Below, piece after piece: positions 22,312 to 23,325 of a stretch of DNA of 23,325 nt. The notes under the pieces were generated by a model that had not been told where the DNA came from, did not search any database, and was given only the letters and a program-made list of their open reading frames with translations. The DNA is taken from positions 1 through 23,325 of the IMG/VR virus record IMGVR_UViG_3300020207_000173; one strand, given 5' to 3'. This DNA comes from a virus. Position 1 is the stretch's first letter. The number at the start of each line of letters is the position of its first letter. A program made the position numbers and the translations under genes.

Positions 22312-23325
22312 TTAACTTCTTTTTCTAATTTTCAATCTAGAACCAGCATCTTCAGTTACAGCCCTGAATTTAGTTGCCCCATCACTGCCAGTAACTACGT
22401 TTTGTTTTACAGACATGTCAATGTTTTTTGTCTCTTTTACTAGACCATTAACAGCATCTGCAGTTCCCAAATCGTAGAAATACTTGGCGAATGCATCAGG
22501 ATTGTTTGCTACAGTCATCGCTTTATGATAACCCACAGCATCACTAACTTCACCTTTTTCATTCAAGAAACCTCCTACGAAGTTTGCTATGTTTGAGTTT
22601 CGGCTTTTTACGGACTCTTTATCCTTTAGTTTGTAAACCTGTTTCTTTTCTCCTAAGTCAAACTCGAAACCTTCGATTTGATTGAAAAGTTCATCGGTTT
22701 TGTTTTTGAAAACCTCAGCTCTCTGTTTCACTAAAGAATCCTGCTTTTCCTGGTTCTGCTTATATTCGCTATAAAAGTTAAAAGCTTCTTTATACTGTTC
22801 AGGTACGTTGGCTTCACTTGACTCAAGTGGCTTGTAGTATTTCTCCTTCTGAGTAGAAAAATGCTCTTTAGCTTTATACAACTCTTCTTTTAATGCAAGT
22901 TTTTTGTCTCGCTTCGAATCTTCACTATCATCATCATCAGACAAAAAATGTTTTCCAATGTGATAAGATATGTCTTCATCGTCAAAATGTGGCTTGTTTT
23001 CTTTAATGTATGATTTTAATAAATCTAATTCAGACATACTATCGTAGTCTTTGCTTAAATTCATATAATCAGACAAGCCTCTTCCTGTCTCTTTTTGATA
23101 CTTTAAAAAGGCTTCCACATCTTCTGTAAGCTCGATTTTATCTTCTTGCTTATCGTTATTTGAAAGAACGTCATCTAGATTCAGATCATACTTGCTTAGG
23201 TATTCTCTAACTCTATCTTCATCTGAAACCTCAACGGTTTCTTGTTTTTCTTCTTGAACAGGCTCTTGTACTTCTTCTTGCACCTGTTCTTGTGCTTGTT
23301 CTTGTACCTGTTCTTGTACAGGTTC
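22312..23325 (-). CDS. Probable capsid scaffolding protein (5' end beyond window)
   Basis: The frame is open to the right edge, so the true start lies outside. A GTG at 23283 is in frame but lies inside a repeat that continues upstream (EPVQEQVQEQAQEQVQEE), so I do not take it as the start. The visible 337 residues are highly charged and mostly helical: an acidic N-terminal part with Asp/Glu runs (DDEDISYHIGKHFLSDDDDS), a long central coiled-coil-like stretch rich in Lys, Glu and Gln, and a basic end (SRLKIRKRS). It has no cysteines or membrane segments. An acidic coiled-coil protein ending in a basic tail immediately upstream of the capsid gene is the classic picture of a scaffold. No specific family was recognised. 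Confidence 0.6.
   Translation of the reverse strand, partial: EPVQEQVQEQAQEQVQEEVQEPVQEEKQETVEVSDEDRVREYLSKYDLNLDDVLSNNDKQEDKIELTEDVEAFLKYQKETGRGLSDYMNLSKDYDSMSELDLLKSYIKENKPHFDDEDISYHIGKHFLSDDDDSEDSKRDKKLALKEELYKAKEHFSTQKEKYYKPLESSEANVPEQYKEAFNFYSEYKQNQEKQDSLVKQRAEVFKNKTDELFNQIEGFEFDLGEKKQVYKLKDKESVKSRNSNIANFVGGFLNEKGEVSDAVGYHKAMTVANNPDAFAKYFYDLGTADAVNGLVKETKNIDMSVKQNVVTGSDGATKFRAVTEDAGSRLKIRKRS

Noticed and set aside
23281-23283. GTG as the start of the scaffold-like gene
   Set aside because: The frame stays open upstream and the same VQEQ repeat continues to the window edge, so the start is most likely outside.
1-23325. Recoded stop codons, as found in some crAss-like phages
   Set aside because: All genes read through with the standard code and end in TAA or TAG. 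TGA is not used as a stop here, but thirteen or so genes are too few to make that meaningful.

Overview
The window is a stretch of late (structural) genes from a tailed phage. All genes lie on the minus strand, so transcription runs from the right edge to the left edge. Gaps are tiny: the longest stretch without a gene is about 80 bases, and several start and stop codons overlap. The DNA is AT-rich and no start codon is preceded by a convincing Shine-Dalgarno sequence. Several starts instead follow AT-rich leaders with a TAnnTTTG box, the -7 element known from Bacteroidota. The capsid, ring and muzzle proteins look like those of Crassvirales (crAss-like podoviruses) and their marine flavobacterial relatives. 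A marine or aquatic phage of a Bacteroidota host is therefore the best reading. Family placement is from remembered sequence patterns, not from a search.

Layout in transcription order: a scaffold-like acidic protein cut by the right edge (22312-23325); the major capsid protein (20938-22290) and a rho-independent terminator; a conserved protein of unknown role (20094-20864) and a second terminator; two ring/tail-tubular proteins (19321-20013 and 18466-19317); a very large muzzle/stabilization protein with an unusual proline- and cysteine-rich C-terminal extension (14321-18466); a glycosyltransferase (13393-14310); a modular proline-rich/cysteine-rich virion protein (12010-13368); a tightly overlapping enzyme trio made of a two-domain prolyl 4-hydroxylase, an O-fucosyltransferase/GT60 fusion and a GDP-mannose 3,5-epimerase (7840-11984); a second proline-rich virion protein (6672-7811); a small muzzle-type structural module (5921-6670); and three probable internal or ejected virion proteins (1-5890). 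The last of these carries a muramidase domain and runs off the left edge.

The most interesting content is the enzyme set between 7840 and 14310. It contains all the classes needed to hydroxylate prolines in a Thr/Pro/Ala-rich sequence and then add sugars: prolyl 4-hydroxylase, a GT60 domain (the hydroxyproline-GlcNAc transferase family of the Skp1 pathway), a GDP-sugar-dependent fucosyltransferase-like domain, a further DxD glycosyltransferase, and an epimerase that makes GDP-L-galactose. It sits among virion genes that encode TPAPTPAP-type linkers: the muzzle C-terminus, two tail/fibre-like proteins and, in a short form, the major capsid N-terminus. My inference is a phage-encoded, extensin- or mucin-like O-glycosylation pathway that decorates the virion. 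The enzyme families are read directly from motifs; the substrate link is inferred from gene order and sequence composition.
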